Below are positions 1 through 8,493 of a DNA stretch of 64,000 nt, in pieces. The notes under the pieces are model-generated. The model was given only the letters and a program-made list of their open reading frames with translations. It searched no databases and was not told where the DNA came from. The position numbers and the translations under genes are program-made. Within the stretch, counting starts at the first letter, position 1. The number at the start of each line of letters is the position of its first letter. This stretch comes from Lysobacter gummosus (GTDB taxonomy: Bacteria; Pseudomonadota; Gammaproteobacteria; Xanthomonadales; Xanthomonadaceae), in the NCBI RefSeq assembly GCF_001442805.1, contig NZ_CP011131.1:2356001-2420000 (forward strand). Direction: 5' to 3'.

Positions 1-3000
1 CACGGTCGGAGTCAGCACGAAATCGCCGCGCACGATCGCATCGTCCTGGATCACGCCGATGCGTCCGGGCGTCACCGCCACCGCGACCACGCGCACCTGG
101 CCGTTGAAGTGATCGGGCAGGGTGAACTTGAACTGATGGCTGCCATCGACATCGACGATGCCCGACCACCACACCGCCGGCTTCTCCGACTTGCGCTTGA
201 ACGGATTGAGATGCTTGGCCATGCCGCCTTCGCCGTCGCCGCCCGGCGCCGCCGAGGCGGCGATGCGGCTGAACTCCGGCAGCAGCAGATCGAGAATCTG
301 CGCGGTGTCCACCTGCAGCGACTTCTTGCGGAAGAAATGATCCAGCGGATCGCCGACGCGGTAGCGCGCGACCTGCAGGATGCCTTCATCGACCGCGAAC
401 AGCACCACTCGCGCCTTGCCTTCGGTGGTGACATCGGCCGTCATCGGCGTGCCCGGCTTGGTCACCTTGGGCAGCGTCAGTTTCAGCGGCTGCGTGCGCG
501 CGCTGCGATCGACCGCGAACGGCGCCACGCCGAACGACAACGGGCTCATGTAGATCTCGTCGGAGTTCGGATCGCGCAGGAACTGCACGTTGATGTAGCC
601 GTTGCCCTCGAAATCGGCCGGCACGGTGATCTTCTGCACGCTGGCGCTGCTGTCGGCGTGGAACCAGGCGTGGGCGTAGACCTTGTCGCGTTCCAGCGTG
701 ATCAACCCGCTGCCGGCATACGGCGCGCGGATGCTGATCTCGATGGTCTCGCCCGGCTTGTAGCTGGGCTTGGACAAGTTAAGGCTGAGCTCGGCATTGC
801 GCTCCAGCGAGCGCGACAGGTTGGCCGCGCCGGCGATCTGGTAGCCGATCTGATTGAGCACCTTGCCGTCGGCGCTGCGCACTTCGAGCAGGAAATCGCC
901 CGGCTGGTCGGTCGGCAGCGACACGGTCTGACGGCCGCCGGCTAGGGCCAGCGGTTCGTCGCGCTTGTCGTAGCGGCGCTCGTGCGAGACATAGCGGTAC
1001 AGACCCGAGTCCTGCTTGGTCAGCACCGAGACGTAGCGTTTCTCGACCACCACAGCGCGCAAGCCTGCGACCGCCCTGGGCTCGCCGTCCTGGCCGATGG
1101 CGACCAGTTGCAGCGCGCGCTTGGCGCCGCGCTTGATGTAGTTCAGATCGTCCTGCGGCTTGATGCCAACCAGGAAGTCGTTGTTGGACACCAGCGCGCT
1201 GGTCTGAGCCGCGACGTTGCGCCCGCTGCCCGGTTCGAAGGCGCGAGCGAGGAAACTCAACTGGTAAGTAGCCCGCTCGTACTTGCTCAGATCGAGCTTG
1301 AACTCGGCCTTGCCCTCGGCGTTGGTGGTCTGGTCGCTGAGCGCTTCGTCGTAGCCTTCCTTGGCCCGCTGCGGGTCGAAGAACTGATAACCCGGATAGG
1401 CGGCGAAGGCCGGGAAGAACGGACGCAGCACCATCGTGCCTTCCACCCGGCGTTGCTGCGCGGGCGTGCCGAACAGGTTTTCCGCCGACACCGTCGCCGA
1501 CAATTGCTCGGGCTTGATCCAGCCCTTCGGATTCTCGGTGGAGAACTTCGCCGTCACCTTCATGGTGTCGGGGGCGAATTCGCGCACCTGCACCGAGGTC
1601 GAGCCCAGGGTGGTGCGCTGGTTGTCGCGGCCGAGCAGGAACAACTGGATCTGCCAGGTGCCGCTGGGCGCGCTGTCGCTCGGCGCGAAGCTGGCGCTTT
1701 CGAAGCCTTGTTCGCTGAGCTTGAGTTTCTCGCGCTTGGCCACGTTGCCGCGCGGATCGGTGAACTCCCACTCCAGCGGCAGTCCGGCGAGCGGACGCTT
1801 CCAGTCGGCGGCGCGCACGATCATGCCGATGTTGATGGTGTCGCCCGGACGGTACAGGCCGCGATCGGAGAACAGGAAGGCGTTGAGCGCGCCGGCCTCC
1901 AGGTCGTTGGGCTCGCCGCCGATGTCGAAACGCGAGTAGTCCAGCTTGCGGCGGTAATCGTCGATGGGCAGGAAGGAATAGTCCTCGCCCTGGCTGACGG
2001 TCAGCATCGCCGGCTCTTTTTCGCGCTTGAAGCCTTTCAGCGAAGGAATCTGCGCGCGGCCGGCGGCGTCGGTGTCGGCCTCGACCAGGGTTTCGCCGTT
2101 GCGCGCCACGGCGCGAACGCGCGCGCCGGCGACCGGCGAGCCGTTCGACAGCGATTGCACGAACACGTCGCGGCGTCCGTCCATCGCCTGCTTGACCACG
2201 ATGCCCAGGTCGGTGAGTACGACCAGACGGCTGTCTTCCTCGCTGCCGGCGTCGTCGGACAAGGTTTCCTGCGCCGGACGCTTGGCGTCGTCGTCGCTCA
2301 GGGTGCGCAGGCTCAGCAGGAACACGCCGCGGCGGTTCGGCTTGAGGTACTCGCCCAGGTCCACGCCCTCGTAATGCGCCTTGGCCGGATTGTCGGCGGG
2401 CAGGGTCAGGCGTTTTTCCTCGCGCTCGACCAGACTGTCGGCGCCGAGGTTGTAAAAGCTGGGCTTGGCGTAGCTGCCGCTGTTGTTGAACACCAGGTGC
2501 TGGATCTGCTCGGGCAGCACGCGGGCGATTTCCAGCCGCGCCGCCGGCACGTTGCGCGAGACCACGCTGACCCGGCGTTCGCCGCGCAGCGAGAGCAGGG
2601 CGCCTTCGCCGACGAAGCGCAGCAGCTTGGGGTACTGGGGCACGGTCTGCACGGCGGTGTGGTTGGCGCCGAGGATGAAACCGCCGAAGGCCTTCAGGCC
2701 CTTGTTGACGCGCACATAGATGTGCCGGCCGGCAGGGGCCTGGAACTTGAAGCTGTGGGTTTCGATGTACTCGCGTTCGGTCGGCACCGCGCTCAGCGGC
2801 AGCGCGGTGGCGGCCTTGAGCACGGCTTCATCGACGCTGTCGCGCGACCACGAGTAATTGCCGCTTTGTTCCTTGGCCGGACGGCGCGGGTCCTTGGCCG
2901 GCAGCAGCCAGGCGCGCACCGCGCCGGCGACGTCGGTGTCGCGCATGGCGTTGTTGAAGCTCAGCACCAGCACCTGTTCGGGTTCGAAGCGCTCGTTCTC

Positions 3001-3951
3001 CACCAGGGTGGTATCGATGTTGTCGACGCTGACGCTGTACAGCGAGGGCAGGCGCACCTGGCTGCTGAGTTTTTCCGCGCTGCCTTCGCCGCCGAGCGCG
3101 CTGACGACGCCGGGCGCGAGTTCGAGCTTCAGCGTGCCGCCGTTTTCCGGCAGGGTCAGCGGTTCGGAATGGACCCAGGCCTTGAGCCGGGTGTCGTCGT
3201 AGGTGAGGGTGTACTTGGGCGCGGCCATCGCGGTGCCGCCGCCGTCGGCCAGCGACAGGGCGACGCGGCGCTGCAGTTGCGCCTCATCGACCGGATGCGA
3301 GAACTTCAGTTCGTACACGCCTTTCTTCAAGGCCGGGTCCTGCGGGTCCTGGTAGAACTCGCTGCTGGCGATCTCGGCCTTGAACGGCGCGGTCTGGAAT
3401 TCGAATTCGTGTTCCTGCAGCAGCACCTTGGGCGCAACGGTCTGCTTGGTGTCGAGTTCGACCTTGTACTTCGTCTTGACCGGCCAGTCGGCGGACGGGG
3501 TGAACACCAGGGTCTTGTCGTCTTCCCACCTCCAGGCGCCCTTGAGCTCGGGCGTCAGCGTCACGCCGAGCGGCGCGGAGCCGATCTGCTTGAGCGGCGC
3601 GGCCGAGTCGGAGAAAGTCAGGCGCAAGGTATCGACCGTGGCCGGCTTGCGGCTGTAGTCGGTGAGCTCGGGGTTGTGCACTTCCACGCTCAGCGCGCCG
3701 GGAATCACCGGCTTGGGCCGGGTGGCGAGCCAGTAGCCGAGCGCGCCGACCACGATTAGGCCGAGCACGCTGCCCAGGTACAGCCCGGGTTTTTGCCGGA
3801 CGCGCGCCAGCAGCGCGGCGAGCCACGCGGGCGGGGACCAGGCGATATCGCCGAAGACGGCGCGGCTGGCGCGCGTCCAGGGCTTAGGGCGGCCGGCGTC
3901 GCCGGCCTCCGCGGCGGGAGCCGGTTGCGACGGCGACGAAGAGGTTTGCAT
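1..3951 (-). CDS. Alpha-2-macroglobulin family protein (5' 1317 codons; continues past the window edge)
   Basis: Bacterial alpha-2-macroglobulins sit in the periplasm and are thought to trap proteases that breach the outer membrane. The frame is open from ATG 3951 to base 1, so the C-terminus is missing. Residues 1-56 look cytoplasmic, 57-76 form a membrane anchor, and a long series of beta-rich macroglobulin domains follows. The motif YRPGDTINIG near residue 699 is typical of the MG/A2M_N region. FKFTLPDHFNGQVRVVAVAV near the window edge is typical of the central A2M domain. The thioester CxEQ motif would lie further on and cannot be checked. No lipobox is present, unlike E. coli YfhM. In many genomes pbpC is the downstream partner, but that side is not visible. 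The family call is secure; the exact role is inferred. Confidence 0.93.
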   Translation of the reverse strand, partial: MQTSSSPSQPAPAAEAGDAGRPKPWTRASRAVFGDIAWSPPAWLAALLARVRQKPGLYLGSVLGLIVVGALGYWLATRPKPVIPGALSVEVHNPELTDYSRKPATVDTLRLTFSDSAAPLKQIGSAPLGVTLTPELKGAWRWEDDKTLVFTPSADWPVKTKYKVELDTKQTVAPKVLLQEHEFEFQTAPFKAEIASSEFYQDPQDPALKKGVYELKFSHPVDEAQLQRRVALSLADGGGTAMAAPKYTLTYDDTRLKAWVHSEPLTLPENGGTLKLELAPGVVSALGGEGSAEKLSSQVRLPSLYSVSVDNIDTTLVENERFEPEQVLVLSFNNAMRDTDVAGAVRAWLLPAKDPRRPAKEQSGNYSWSRDSVDEAVLKAATALPLSAVPTEREYIETHSFKFQAPAGRHIYVRVNKGLKAFGGFILGANHTAVQTVPQYPKLLRFVGEGALLSLRGERRVSVVSRNVPAARLEIARVLPEQIQHLVFNNSGSYAKPSFYNLGADSLVEREEKRLTLPADNPAKAHYEGVDLGEYLKPNRRGVFLLSLRTLSDDDAKRPAQETLSDDAGSEEDSRLVVLTDLGIVVKQAMDGRRDVFVQSLSNGSPVAGARVRAVARNGETLVEADTDAAGRAQIPSLKGFKREKEPAMLTVSQGEDYSFLPIDDYRRKLDYSRFDIGGEPNDLEAGALNAFLFSDRGLYRPGDTINIGMIVRAADWKRPLAGLPLEWEFTDPRGNVAKREKLKLSEQGFESASFAPSDSAPSGTWQIQLFLLGRDNQRTTLGSTSVQVREFAPDTMKVTAKFSTENPKGWIKPEQLSATVSAENLFGTPAQQRRVEGTMVLRPFFPAFAAYPGYQFFDPQRAKEGYDEALSDQTTNAEGKAEFKLDLSKYERATYQLSFLARAFEPGSGRNVAAQTSALVSNNDFLVGIKPQDDLNYIKRGAKRALQLVAIGQDGEPRAVAGLRAVVVEKRYVSVLTKQDSGLYRYVSHERRYDKRDEPLALAGGRQTVSLPTDQPGDFLLEVRSADGKVLNQIGYQIAGAANLSRSLERNAELSLNLSKPSYKPGETIEISIRAPYAGSGLITLERDKVYAHAWFHADSSASVQKITVPADFEGNGYINVQFLRDPNSDEIYMSPLSFGVAPFAVDRSARTQPLKLTLPKVTKPGTPMTADVTTEGKARVVLFAVDEGILQVARYRVGDPLDHFFRKKSLQVDTAQILDLLLPEFSRIAASAAPGGDGEGGMAKHLNPFKRKSEKPAVWWSGIVDVDGSHQFKFTLPDHFNGQVRVVAVAVTPGRIGVIQDDAIVRGDFVLTPTV

Positions 3952-4266
3952 TGCGGAAGTTCCGATCCGTGGTGCGGTGGCCAGTGCCGGGCCGAGCGAT
4001 CCGTTGCTCAGCCGGTCCCCATCAGTTGCGACGTTTCGAACTGCGCGCGGGGCGTTTTTTGCTTGTGCGCGTATCGATCGAAACGGTAGACCCAAATGTT
4101 AGGAAATTGTTCCTGCCGTTCGTCGGCTTGTCGAGATTTTTTTATCGATGAACTTCCGCGGGCGGTCGAACCGGGCGGCGGCCTGAGCCCGGGGCGGTCG
4201 CCTGGCACTTGGTCGCCGGCGCTGCCGCGGTCTAAGCTCGGGGCCGTTTTGGCTGTCGGAGCCTGC
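3952..4266. other. Divergent intergenic region between the macroglobulin and small membrane protein genes
   Basis: These 315 bases separate two divergent starts and should hold promoters for both. The only symmetric site I see is a short inverted repeat, AGGAA-attg-TTCCT, at 4101-4114. I see no RNA gene and no convincing longer reading frame. Confidence 0.4.
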
Positions 4267-4419
4267 ATGGACATCGTTGCGCTTATCGCCGTGGTCGCCG
4301 GGTTGTATCTGGCCTTCAAGCTGGTCGGTTTCCTGTTGAAGGCGGCGATGTGGCTGTTGGTGATCGGCGGCCTGTACTGGCTGATCGCGCCGTTGGCGGG
4401 CTGGCCGCTGTTGGGCTAG
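4267..4419 (+). CDS. Small hydrophobic membrane protein, 50 residues, function unknown
   Basis: The frame encodes MDIVALIAVVAGLYLAFKLV followed by a second hydrophobic stretch, so it is predicted to be almost wholly membrane-embedded (two short helices separated by FLLKAAM). A CGGAG ribosome site lies five bases before ATG 4267, which is why I prefer this start over an upstream one in the same frame. It lies divergent to the macroglobulin gene and just upstream of the NTF2-like gene. I do not recognise a family. Its shortness makes it the least certain protein call here. Confidence 0.5.
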   Translation: MDIVALIAVVAGLYLAFKLVGFLLKAAMWLLVIGGLYWLIAPLAGWPLLG

Positions 4420-4485
4420 GCCGCACGGTAGCGGAGTTTCATCTGTTGGTAGCGTATTCGACCTTCCCAAGGAGCGTGCAGCCTC

Positions 4486-4953
4486 ATGAGCGACCCGCAA
4501 ACCGTCCCCGCGCACTGGTTCGACGACACCCAGGACATCGGCCGCCTGGTGCGGGCGATCTACGCCTGCATCTCCGGCCCCGCCGGCGCCCCGCGCGACT
4601 GGGCGCGATTCCGCTATCTGTGCCATCCGCGCAATCTGAGCTTGCGCACCGTGGTCGAAGCCGACGGCTCCACCTGGGCGCAGGTGCTCGATACCGAGCA
4701 GTACATCGCCGATGTCGAGCCGTTTTTCGCCGCGAACGATTTCTTCGAAGTCGAGACCGACCAGCGCATCGAGCGTTTCGGTCAGATCGCCCATGTGTGG
4801 AGCAAGTACGACGCGCGCCCCACGGCCGACTCGCCGGTGTTGATCAAGCGCGGGGCCAACAGCCTCCAGCTGTGCTACGAGAAAGGGCGCTGGTGGGTGT
4901 TCTGCACGATCTGGGATAACGAACGCGAGGGTGTGAAGTTCGATTTGTTCTGA
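4486..4953 (+). CDS. Hypothetical protein, probably NTF2-like fold
   Basis: This 155-residue soluble protein has no signal peptide. Its pattern resembles small SnoaL/NTF2-like proteins: an N-terminal helical segment, then alternating aromatic-rich strands (RFGQIAHVWSKYDAR, GRWWVFCTIWDNE). No catalytic residues can be assigned, so I give no function. An AAGGAG ribosome site lies at 4468-4473, about a dozen bases before ATG 4486. Confidence 0.75.
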   Translation: MSDPQTVPAHWFDDTQDIGRLVRAIYACISGPAGAPRDWARFRYLCHPRNLSLRTVVEADGSTWAQVLDTEQYIADVEPFFAANDFFEVETDQRIERFGQIAHVWSKYDARPTADSPVLIKRGANSLQLCYEKGRWWVFCTIWDNEREGVKFDLF

Positions 4954-4959
4954 GGTTGC

Positions 4960-5119
4960 GGCCCTCATCCGGCCTTTCAGGCCACCTTCTCCCGCAAGCG
5001 GGAGAAGGGCAGGCAGATTCATTCGAGACAGCTTGAGCCCAAGCGAACTAGCCCCTCTCCCGCTGGCCACCCAAGGTGACTTCCTTCGGGGCGCGGGAGA
5101 GGGGTTGGGGTGAGGGCCG
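4960..5119. repeat. REP-like palindromic element (CTCTCCCGC family)
   Basis: Outer arms GGCCCTCA (4960-4967) and TGAGGGCC (5111-5118) enclose two smaller hairpins, CTTCTCCCGC-aa-GCGGGAGAAG and CCCCTCTCCCG with GCGGGAGAGGGG. The same motifs recur between trpB and trpA at 31271-31459. It lies between two + strand genes and is non-coding. Confidence 0.75.
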
Positions 5120-5247
5120 TCGCGCGCCGCAAGCGCCCATAGCAGCCACTCAGGCAACACACTCGATCCGATCCGGACCCGATCCCCAACTGGAATCGCC
5201 GCGCGCGGTCCCCACATCAAAGGGATCTTCCCCCGAGTCGCCCGCGC

Positions 5248-6237
5248 ATGCTGCCGTTCTCCGTTCTGGATCTGGCCCCCGTCACTCAAGGCAGTCATGC
5301 CGGCCAGGCCTTCGCCAACAGTCTCGACCTGGCCCGTCACGCCGAAGCGCTGGGCTACACCCGCTACTGGCTGGCCGAACACCACAACATGCCCGGCATC
5401 GCCAGCGCCGCGACCGCGGTGCTGATCGGCCACATCGCCGGCGGCACCTCGACCATCCGGGTCGGCGCCGGCGGCATCATGTTGCCCAACCACGCGCCGC
5501 TGCAGGTCGCCGAGCAGTTCGGCACGCTGGCCTCGTTGTATCCGGACCGCATCGACCTGGGCCTGGGCCGCGCGCCCGGCACCGACCAGGCCACCGCGCG
5601 CGCGCTGCGCCGCTACTACGACGGCGCCGACAGCTTTCCGCAGGATGTGGCCGAGCTGCTGCATTACTTCGAACCGGTGCAACCCGGGCAAGCGGTGCGC
5701 GCGGTGCCCGGCGCCGGATTGGACGTGCCGGTGTGGCTGCTCGGATCGAGCTTGTTCAGCGCGCGCCTGTCGGCGGCGATGGGCCTGCCGTTCGCGTTCG
5801 CCTCGCATTTCGCCCCCGACGCCATGGACGAGGCGCTGACGCTGTACCGGCGCGACTTCAAGCCGTCCGCGCGGTTGCCGCGGCCGCACGCGATGCTGGC
5901 CTTGAACGTGGTCGCTGCCGACAGCAGCGCGCAGGCGCGGCGGTTGTTCACGACTCAGCAGCAGTCCTTCGTCAATCTGCGTCGCGGCATGCCGGGATTG
6001 ATTCCGCCGCCGATCGACGATATCGAGAATTTCTGGACGCCTTTGGAAAAGGCCGGGGTCGCGCAGGCGCTGGCTTGCGCGGTGGTCGGCGATCCGGGCG
6101 AGGTGCGCGAGGGCATTGCCGCGTTTATCGCGCGGCATCGTCCGGATGAGGTGATGATCACCGCGAATATTTACGAGCATGCGGCTCGGTTGTATTCGTT
6201 CGAGTTGGCGGCGCGGGCTTGTAAGGCGATCGCTTAA
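5248..6237 (+). CDS. LLM-class (luciferase-like) flavin-dependent oxidoreductase
   Basis: This 329-residue protein has the luciferase-like monooxygenase fold, a TIM barrel that uses reduced FMN or F420. Visible marks include [11 protein letters not shown] at the N-terminus, [20 protein letters not shown] at about residues 35-55, [20 protein letters not shown], and [11 protein letters not shown]. This pattern is shared with YhbW-type proteins of unknown substrate. The single-gene context gives no pathway clue. No strong ribosome site precedes ATG 5248, so the exact start is slightly uncertain. The family is clear; the substrate is not. Confidence 0.9.
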   Translation: MLPFSVLDLAPVTQGSHAGQAFANSLDLARHAEALGYTRYWLAEHHNMPGIASAATAVLIGHIAGGTSTIRVGAGGIMLPNHAPLQVAEQFGTLASLYPDRIDLGLGRAPGTDQATARALRRYYDGADSFPQDVAELLHYFEPVQPGQAVRAVPGAGLDVPVWLLGSSLFSARLSAAMGLPFAFASHFAPDAMDEALTLYRRDFKPSARLPRPHAMLALNVVAADSSAQARRLFTTQQQSFVNLRRGMPGLIPPPIDDIENFWTPLEKAGVAQALACAVVGDPGEVREGIAAFIARHRPDEVMITANIYEHAARLYSFELAARACKAIA

Positions 6238-6247
6238 GAGCGGTGGA

Positions 6248-6488
6248 GCAAATCCCCCGGTGCGGCGGGATCGGTGTGAACCAGGGCGGCGCAGGCGCCA
6301 GCCCCTTTTTTCAAAGGGGGCGAATTGACGGGGCGGTTGCCGAAGTGACATCGCGCGCCCTCCCAAGCCCGTGCTGTTCCCCCCTTTGAAAAAGGGTGAA
6401 GGGCCGCGCTTGCGAACCGCAGGTTCGCGCGGCACTGAACGCCCACAGGCTATGCCTGTGGGCCGGAGGGCAGGGGGGATTTGCTTTT
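6248..6488. repeat. Dispersed inverted repeat (GCAAATCCCCC family), copy 1
   Basis: The outer arms are GCAAATCCCCC (6248-6258) and GGGGGATTTGC at the right end. Inside lie a second pair of arms related to CCCCTTTTTTCAAAGGGGG, and two small hairpins, one of them CCCACAGGCTATGCCTGTGG. Similar units occur at 20841, 29723 and 35087. The element separates the convergent oxidoreductase and FKBP genes. Confidence 0.8.
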
Positions 6489-6500
6489 AAAACCCAACCT

Positions 6501-7037
6501 TCAGCGCGGCACCACCCCAAGCAACTCCACCTCGAACACCAGCGAAGTATCCGGTGGAATCGCACCGCCGCCGGCGCCCTCGACGCCGTAGCCCATATCC
6601 GCCGGAATCATCAGCACACGCTTGCCGCCCACGCGCATGCCGGCGACGCCGTCGTCCCAGCCGCGGATCACCCGGCCGGCGCCCAGCAGGAAGCTGAAAG
6701 GCTTGCCGTGGTCGAAGGAACTGTCGAACTTCGTGCCGCGCTTGTTCGCGGCCTTTTCGTCGTACAGCCAGCCGGTGTACTGCACGACCACTTCCTGGCC
6801 CGACTGCGCGACCTCGCCGGTGCCGACGCGTTCGTCGATGGTCTGGAACTGGGCGATGCGGCCGCTGAACACTTTCTTCGGCGCCGCCGCCTGTTCCTGC
6901 GCGGCCGGCTTGTCGCAGGCGCTCAGCGCCAGCGCGGCCGAGGCCAGAACCAGGGCCAGCGGCAGGCCGCGGACGAAAGCGCGCAGCCGCGTCAGGGAGT
7001 CATGGGAATACGCGCACGGGCTAAGAGCGAACGACAC
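6501..7037 (-). CDS. FKBP-type peptidyl-prolyl cis-trans isomerase, lipoprotein
   Basis: The 178-residue product starts with a basic and hydrophobic export signal ending in the lipobox LSAC (Cys41), so it should be a lipoprotein facing the periplasm. The rest is one FKBP domain: VVVQYTGWLYD, KFDSSFDHGKPFSFLLGAG, VIRGWDDGVAGMRVGGKR and IPADMGYG. These contain the usual aromatic pocket (Tyr, Phe, Trp, Tyr). It should catalyse proline isomerisation during folding of envelope proteins. The signal is longer than usual, so the true start may be internal, but there is no other ATG in frame before the lipobox. Confidence 0.93.
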   Translation of the reverse strand: MSFALSPCAYSHDSLTRLRAFVRGLPLALVLASAALALSACDKPAAQEQAAAPKKVFSGRIAQFQTIDERVGTGEVAQSGQEVVVQYTGWLYDEKAANKRGTKFDSSFDHGKPFSFLLGAGRVIRGWDDGVAGMRVGGKRVLMIPADMGYGVEGAGGGAIPPDTSLVFEVELLGVVPR

Positions 7038-7117
7038 GCTTTACCTCGGAATTTCGCCGGCAAGGGACGCACAGCTTAGCCTGCGCCGGCGATGGCCGCG
7101 TGGGCCGTTCGCCATGC

Positions 7118-7936
7118 TCAGTGCGAGGACGACGGCGCCGGTTCCAGGCTGGCGCTGAGCACGCGCATCGCCTGAGTGGTCGCCGCGTCGGCGGGAAAGA
7201 ACGATTCGATCGCGATCTCCGACAAGGTCACGTCCATCGGCGTGCCGAACACGGTGGTGGTGCTGATGAACGACAGATCGCCCAGTTCGCTGCGCAGCCG
7301 GAACGGCACCACCACCAGACCCGAGGCCGGGACGTCGTAGTCGTCGTAGTCGTCGGGCGCCGGATACGCGGCCAGTTCTTCGTACAGGCTCGCCAGCACC
7401 GCATCGCCGGTGGCGGCGATCTGATGGCGCAGGCGATGCAGCAGATGCGCGCGCCATTCGCCCAGGTTGATGATGCGCGGTGCCAGGCCTTCCGGGTGCA
7501 AGCCCACGCGCAGCACGTTCGACGGCCGCGCCAGCAGGAATTCGGGCACGCCGGCCAGCAGCGGCGCCAGCGCGCGATTGTGTTCGATCAGGTTCCAGTG
7601 CCGGTCCACCGCCAGCGCCGGATGCGGCTCGTGGCCGTACAGCACCAGCTCGACCGCGGCGTGCGCTTCGCGCATGGCCGGATCGTCGAGCGAGCGTTCG
7701 GCGTACATCGGCGCCAGCCCGGCGGCGGTCATCAATTGATTGCGCTCGCGCAGCGGCACGTCGAGACGGTCGACCAGCCGCAGCAGCATCGCCCGGCTCG
7801 GCAGCGAGCGCCCGGTCTCGATGAAGCTGACGTGGCGGGTGGAGATCTGCGCCATGTCGGCCAGATCGAGTTGGGTCAGACGGCGACGCTGGCGCCAATC
7901 GCGCAGCAGCTCGCCCACGGGGCGCTGATCGTTCAT
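7118..7936 (-). CDS. XRE-family transcriptional regulator with MmyB-like ligand domain
   Basis: This 272-residue protein has an N-terminal helix-turn-helix (GELLRDWRQRRRLTQLDLAD, then ISTRHVSFIETGRSLPSRAM). A C-terminal domain of the MmyB type follows, with WNLIEHNRAL, NLGEWRAHLLHRLRHQ and FGTPMDVTLSEIAIESFFPA. Members of this family usually bind a small hydrophobic ligand and control a divergent neighbour. ATG 7936 faces the membrane-protein gene at 8055. The 118-bp gap holds a perfect 17-bp palindrome (7971-7987), a likely operator. Start chosen because the HTH begins immediately after it. Confidence 0.92.
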   Translation of the reverse strand: MNDQRPVGELLRDWRQRRRLTQLDLADMAQISTRHVSFIETGRSLPSRAMLLRLVDRLDVPLRERNQLMTAAGLAPMYAERSLDDPAMREAHAAVELVLYGHEPHPALAVDRHWNLIEHNRALAPLLAGVPEFLLARPSNVLRVGLHPEGLAPRIINLGEWRAHLLHRLRHQIAATGDAVLASLYEELAAYPAPDDYDDYDVPASGLVVVPFRLRSELGDLSFISTTTVFGTPMDVTLSEIAIESFFPADAATTQAMRVLSASLEPAPSSSH

Positions 7937-7970
7937 GCGGCCACGATAGCCCAGTGCGATGACGGCAGGC

Positions 7971-7987
7971 ATTACCTGGCAGGTAAT
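7971..7987. promoter_or_regulatory. Candidate operator: ATTACCT-ggc-AGGTAAT
   Basis: This is a perfect dyad with 7-bp arms and a 3-bp centre. It lies 35 bp before the regulator start and 68 bp before the membrane-protein start. Size, symmetry and position suit an XRE dimer. Binding is inferred, not shown. Confidence 0.6.
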
Positions 7988-8054
7988 CGACCGGCCGCGG
8001 GCGCGGGTGTGTGATGGCTTCGACTTCAGACCCACGACCCTCAGGAGAACGACC

Positions 8055-8459
8055 ATGGCCATCGCCACGCAAACCCCCGCCAGCCACTTCCTGCGCCGCG
8101 TGATCGCCGCCGACGCGGTGATATCCGGTGCCGCCGGCCTGCTGCAACTCAGCGCCGCCGAACCTCTGTCGCGACTGCTGGCGATCGACGCCGGCTGGCT
8201 GCGCGGCGCCGGCGTGGTGCTGATGTTCTGGCTGGCGTTCCTGGGCTGGGTGTTGAGCCGCCGCGCGATCGGCGCGACGGCGACCTGGACCATCATCGGC
8301 GTCAACGTCGCCTGGGTCGCCGCGTCGGCGCTGGTGCTGGTGGAAGGCGCGATTACGCCGAACAGCCTGGGGCTGGCGTTCGTGCTGGCGCAGGCGGCGG
8401 TGGTGGCGGTGTTCGCCGAACTGCAGTTCTTCGGCCTGCGCCGGCAGCAGCGCGGCTGA
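8055..8459 (+). CDS. Small integral membrane protein (about four helices), likely target of the divergent XRE regulator
   Basis: The 134-residue product has four hydrophobic segments: around AADAVISGAAGLLQL, GAGVVLMFWLAFLGWVL, TWTIIGVNVAWVAASALVLV, and LGLAFVLAQAAVVAVFAELQ. It has no cofactor or catalytic motif and I do not recognise a characterised family. A TCAGGAGAACG ribosome site precedes ATG 8055. Its divergent arrangement with the MmyB-type regulator suggests ligand-induced expression. Confidence 0.85.
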   Translation: MAIATQTPASHFLRRVIAADAVISGAAGLLQLSAAEPLSRLLAIDAGWLRGAGVVLMFWLAFLGWVLSRRAIGATATWTIIGVNVAWVAASALVLVEGAITPNSLGLAFVLAQAAVVAVFAELQFFGLRRQQRG

Positions 8460-8493
8460 GCGAACGGCTGGATTGGGCGCGGCGCGGGACGAA

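Noticed and set aside
982..3759. Long + strand open frame (925 codons) across the macroglobulin gene
   Set aside because: It is antisense to a clear macroglobulin frame. Its product is a low-complexity mix of Arg, Ala, Gly, Val and Leu typical of GC-rich shadows.
4099..6435. Minus-strand open frame of 778 codons
   Set aside because: It crosses two intergenic repeats and two clear + strand genes, and has no family motif.
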